Assembly (NCBI GenBank): GCA_030429325.1
Contig: JAUICT010000091.1
Location: forward strand, 1-7,367
DNA from: Bacteroidia bacterium
GTDB taxonomy: Bacteria; Bacteroidota; Bacteroidia; Flavobacteriales; Flavobacteriaceae
DNA: 7,367 nt
Direction of reading: 5' to 3'
The translations under genes were made by a program, and so were the position numbers. Of this stretch, positions 6,102 through 7,367 are shown piece after piece. The notes beneath the pieces were generated by a model that was given only the letters and a program-made list of their open reading frames with translations, was not told where the DNA came from and searched no databases. Position 1 is the stretch's first letter; the number at the start of each line of letters is the position of its first letter.

Positions 6102-6928
6102 GACTTTTGAAGCAGTTTTTCCAATTCAATGGCCATTCCCATTTGAATGGCTTTAGCTTTGTCCGCAGCAGCATCTGCGAAATCCATCCCCTGGGAGGCA
6201 TACAGAATTCCCCGGGAAGAGTTGACCAATAGCCCAACATCTTGGGTCATTCCGTATTGGCAGACTTCCTGTAAGCTTCCTCCTTGCGCCCCTACTCCGG
6301 GCACCAACAAAAAACTTTCGGGTACTATTTTTCTAATTTCCTCTAGATAGGTGGCTTTTGTAGCCCCCACCACATACATCAACCTTTCTGAATTTTCATA
6401 GGTTTTAGATGTCCGTAAAACTTCTTTGTACAGTTCTTCATCCCCAATTTTCTTGGTCTGAAAATCAAAAGCCCCTTGATTGGATGTCAATGCCAACAAT
6501 ATGACGTGCTTATTCTCGAAATCCATAAATGGCTCCACGGAATCACGGCCCATATATGGTGCAATGGTAACGGAATCAAAATTCAAGGTTTCAAAAAAAG
6601 CCTTGGCATATCGGGTCGATGTATTTCCTATATCTCCCCGTTTGGCATCGGCAATGGTAAAAATTTCAGGGTGGTTTTTATTCAAATAGTCTATGGTCCT
6701 TTCCAAAGATTTCCAACCTTGGATACCATAAGCTTCATAGAATGCAATGTTGGGCTTGTAGGCCACACAGTATTCATGGGTAGCATCTATGACTGCCTTA
6801 TTGAATGCGAAAATGGGATCCTCCTCTTTGAGCAGGTGTTGAGGGATTTTCTCAAGATCGGTATCCAAACCAACACACAGAAAGGATTTTTTTTGATGGA
6901 TCTGTGAAATTAAGTGCTCTATTTTCAT
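6098..6928 (-). CDS. pyrF: Orotidine 5'-phosphate decarboxylase (long, type 2 form)
   Basis: This cytoplasmic enzyme converts orotidine monophosphate to UMP, the last step of de novo pyrimidine synthesis. The 276-residue protein shows the family's elements in order: LCVGLDTD with substrate-contacting Asp22 (17-24), AYKPN with Lys58 (56-60), the catalytic DAKRGDIGNTS with Asp94, Lys96 and Asp99 (94-104), IAPYMGRDS (122-130), the phosphate-binding VPGVGAQGG (209-217), and NSSRGI with Arg239 (236-241). Its length and DAKRGDIGNTS form fit the long type 2 group rather than the roughly 230-residue E. coli type. It follows prfA on the same strand by 30 bases, so co-transcription is likely. No terminator is visible after its stop, and its end overlaps the convergent small gene by four bases. 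Confidence 0.97.
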   Translation of the reverse strand: MKIEHLISQIHQKKSFLCVGLDTDLEKIPQHLLKEEDPIFAFNKAVIDATHEYCVAYKPNIAFYEAYGIQGWKSLERTIDYLNKNHPEIFTIADAKRGDIGNTSTRYAKAFFETLNFDSVTIAPYMGRDSVEPFMDFENKHVILLALTSNQGAFDFQTKKIGDEELYKEVLRTSKTYENSERLMYVVGATKATYLEEIRKIVPESFLLVPGVGAQGGSLQEVCQYGMTQDVGLLVNSSRGILYASQGMDFADAAADKAKAIQMGMAIELEKLLQKS

Positions 6929-6958
6929 GGATAGGTGTTCTGGACCGACTGCTAACGG

Positions 6959-7367
6959 TTAAAAAATTTCTGAAGCTTCTTTTAATTTCTCGGTGTTTTC
7001 CACCAACATCAACTCATCGATAATCTTTTGGATATCCCCATTGATAATGTTCTGGAGGTCGTACAGCGTAAGACCGATTCTGTGGTCTGTTACCCTGCCT
7101 TGGGGATAGTTGTAGGTCCTAATTTTGGCCGAGCGGTCACCGCTGCTCACCTGGGAATTCCGTTTGGCCGCATCTTCAGCCTGTTTTTTGGCCAGCTCCA
7201 TATCGTACAATCTAGATCGAAGCACTTTAAACGCCTTATCTTTGTTCTTGTGCTGGGATTTCTCATCCTGACACTGCGCCACCAACCCCGTGGGGATGTG
7301 CGTTAACCGAACCGCAGAATAGGTTGTGTTCACCGACTGCCCCCCAGGTCCCGAGGAACAGAAATAA
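6959..7367 (-). CDS. prfA: Peptide chain release factor 1, C-terminal part, 5'-truncated by window end
   Basis: RF1 ends translation at UAA and UAG by triggering hydrolysis of peptidyl-tRNA in the ribosome. The window holds the last 135 residues. The frame is open to the edge (first full codon 7366-7364), so a GTG at 7333 is internal. The fragment opens with YFCSSGPGGQSVNTTYSAVR, whose GGQ (codons at 7337-7345) is the catalytic motif methylated on Gln by PrmC. It continues with THIPTG, KSQHKNKDKAFKVLRSRLYD, and SGDRSAKIRTYNYPQGRVTD, then HRI. The SGDRS-x-KIRTYN-x-PQGRVTDHRI block separates RF1 from RF2. The stop-codon-reading PxT loop should lie outside the window. The gene ends 30 bases before pyrF on the same strand. 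Confidence 0.97.
   Translation of the reverse strand, partial: YFCSSGPGGQSVNTTYSAVRLTHIPTGLVAQCQDEKSQHKNKDKAFKVLRSRLYDMELAKKQAEDAAKRNSQVSSGDRSAKIRTYNYPQGRVTDHRIGLTLYDLQNIINGDIQKIIDELMLVENTEKLKEASEIF

Noticed and set aside
6476..6907. 143-residue open frame on the plus strand opposite pyrF
   Set aside because: It is antisense to catalytic and substrate-binding regions of pyrF, has low-plausibility composition and no promoter or known domain.
7028..7306. 92-residue open frame on the plus strand opposite prfA
   Set aside because: It is a shadow of the highly conserved RF1 C-terminal region with no independent support.
7331..7333. GTG on the minus strand as the start of a short protein
   Set aside because: Upstream codons in the same frame encode SSGPGGQS, the RF1 catalytic motif, so this GTG is an internal valine codon.

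Overview
The window looks like chromosomal DNA from a marine-type member of the Bacteroidota, family Flavobacteriaceae (a Muricauda/Allomuricauda, Zobellia or Maribacter relative is plausible; the genus is inference). The evidence is a SusC/SusD pair, lipoprotein signals with acidic residues just after the lipid-bearing cysteine, starts without Shine-Dalgarno sequences, a TAnnTTTG-type promoter box, and a GGQ-region sequence of flavobacterial type in release factor 1.

Layout. (1) Positions 1-4562, plus strand: the 3' part of a susC-like TonB-dependent transporter gene, then, 31 bases later, a complete susD-like lipoprotein gene. Together they encode an outer-membrane glycan (or other oligomer) uptake complex. 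A strong intrinsic terminator at 4591-4625 closes the unit. No carbohydrate-active enzyme or regulator is visible, so the substrate cannot be named. (2) Positions 4757-5461, plus strand: a lone gene for a DUF4197-family lipoprotein. (3) Positions 5462-5906: 445 bases without a credible protein gene. They hold a perfect 24-base palindrome with a T-run (terminator, 5639-5665), a possible short transcript ending there, and a promoter-like box overlapping a 14-base palindrome just before the next gene. (4) Positions 5907-6101, plus strand: a 64-residue hypothetical protein whose stop codon interlocks with the stop codon of pyrF on the other strand. (5) Positions 6098-7367, minus strand: prfA (release factor 1, cut by the window end) followed 30 bases later by pyrF (orotidine 5'-phosphate decarboxylase), a housekeeping pair probably co-transcribed.

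The most interesting signal is non-coding. Both intrinsic terminators are preceded by the same sequence, TTTGAGTTAGTT-N3-TTTA, starting exactly 18 bases before the first base of the hairpin, although the hairpins themselves are unrelated in sequence. This suggests a terminator-associated RNA element. I did not see a convincing new multi-gene system. The protein genes belong to known families, apart from the small hypothetical protein.
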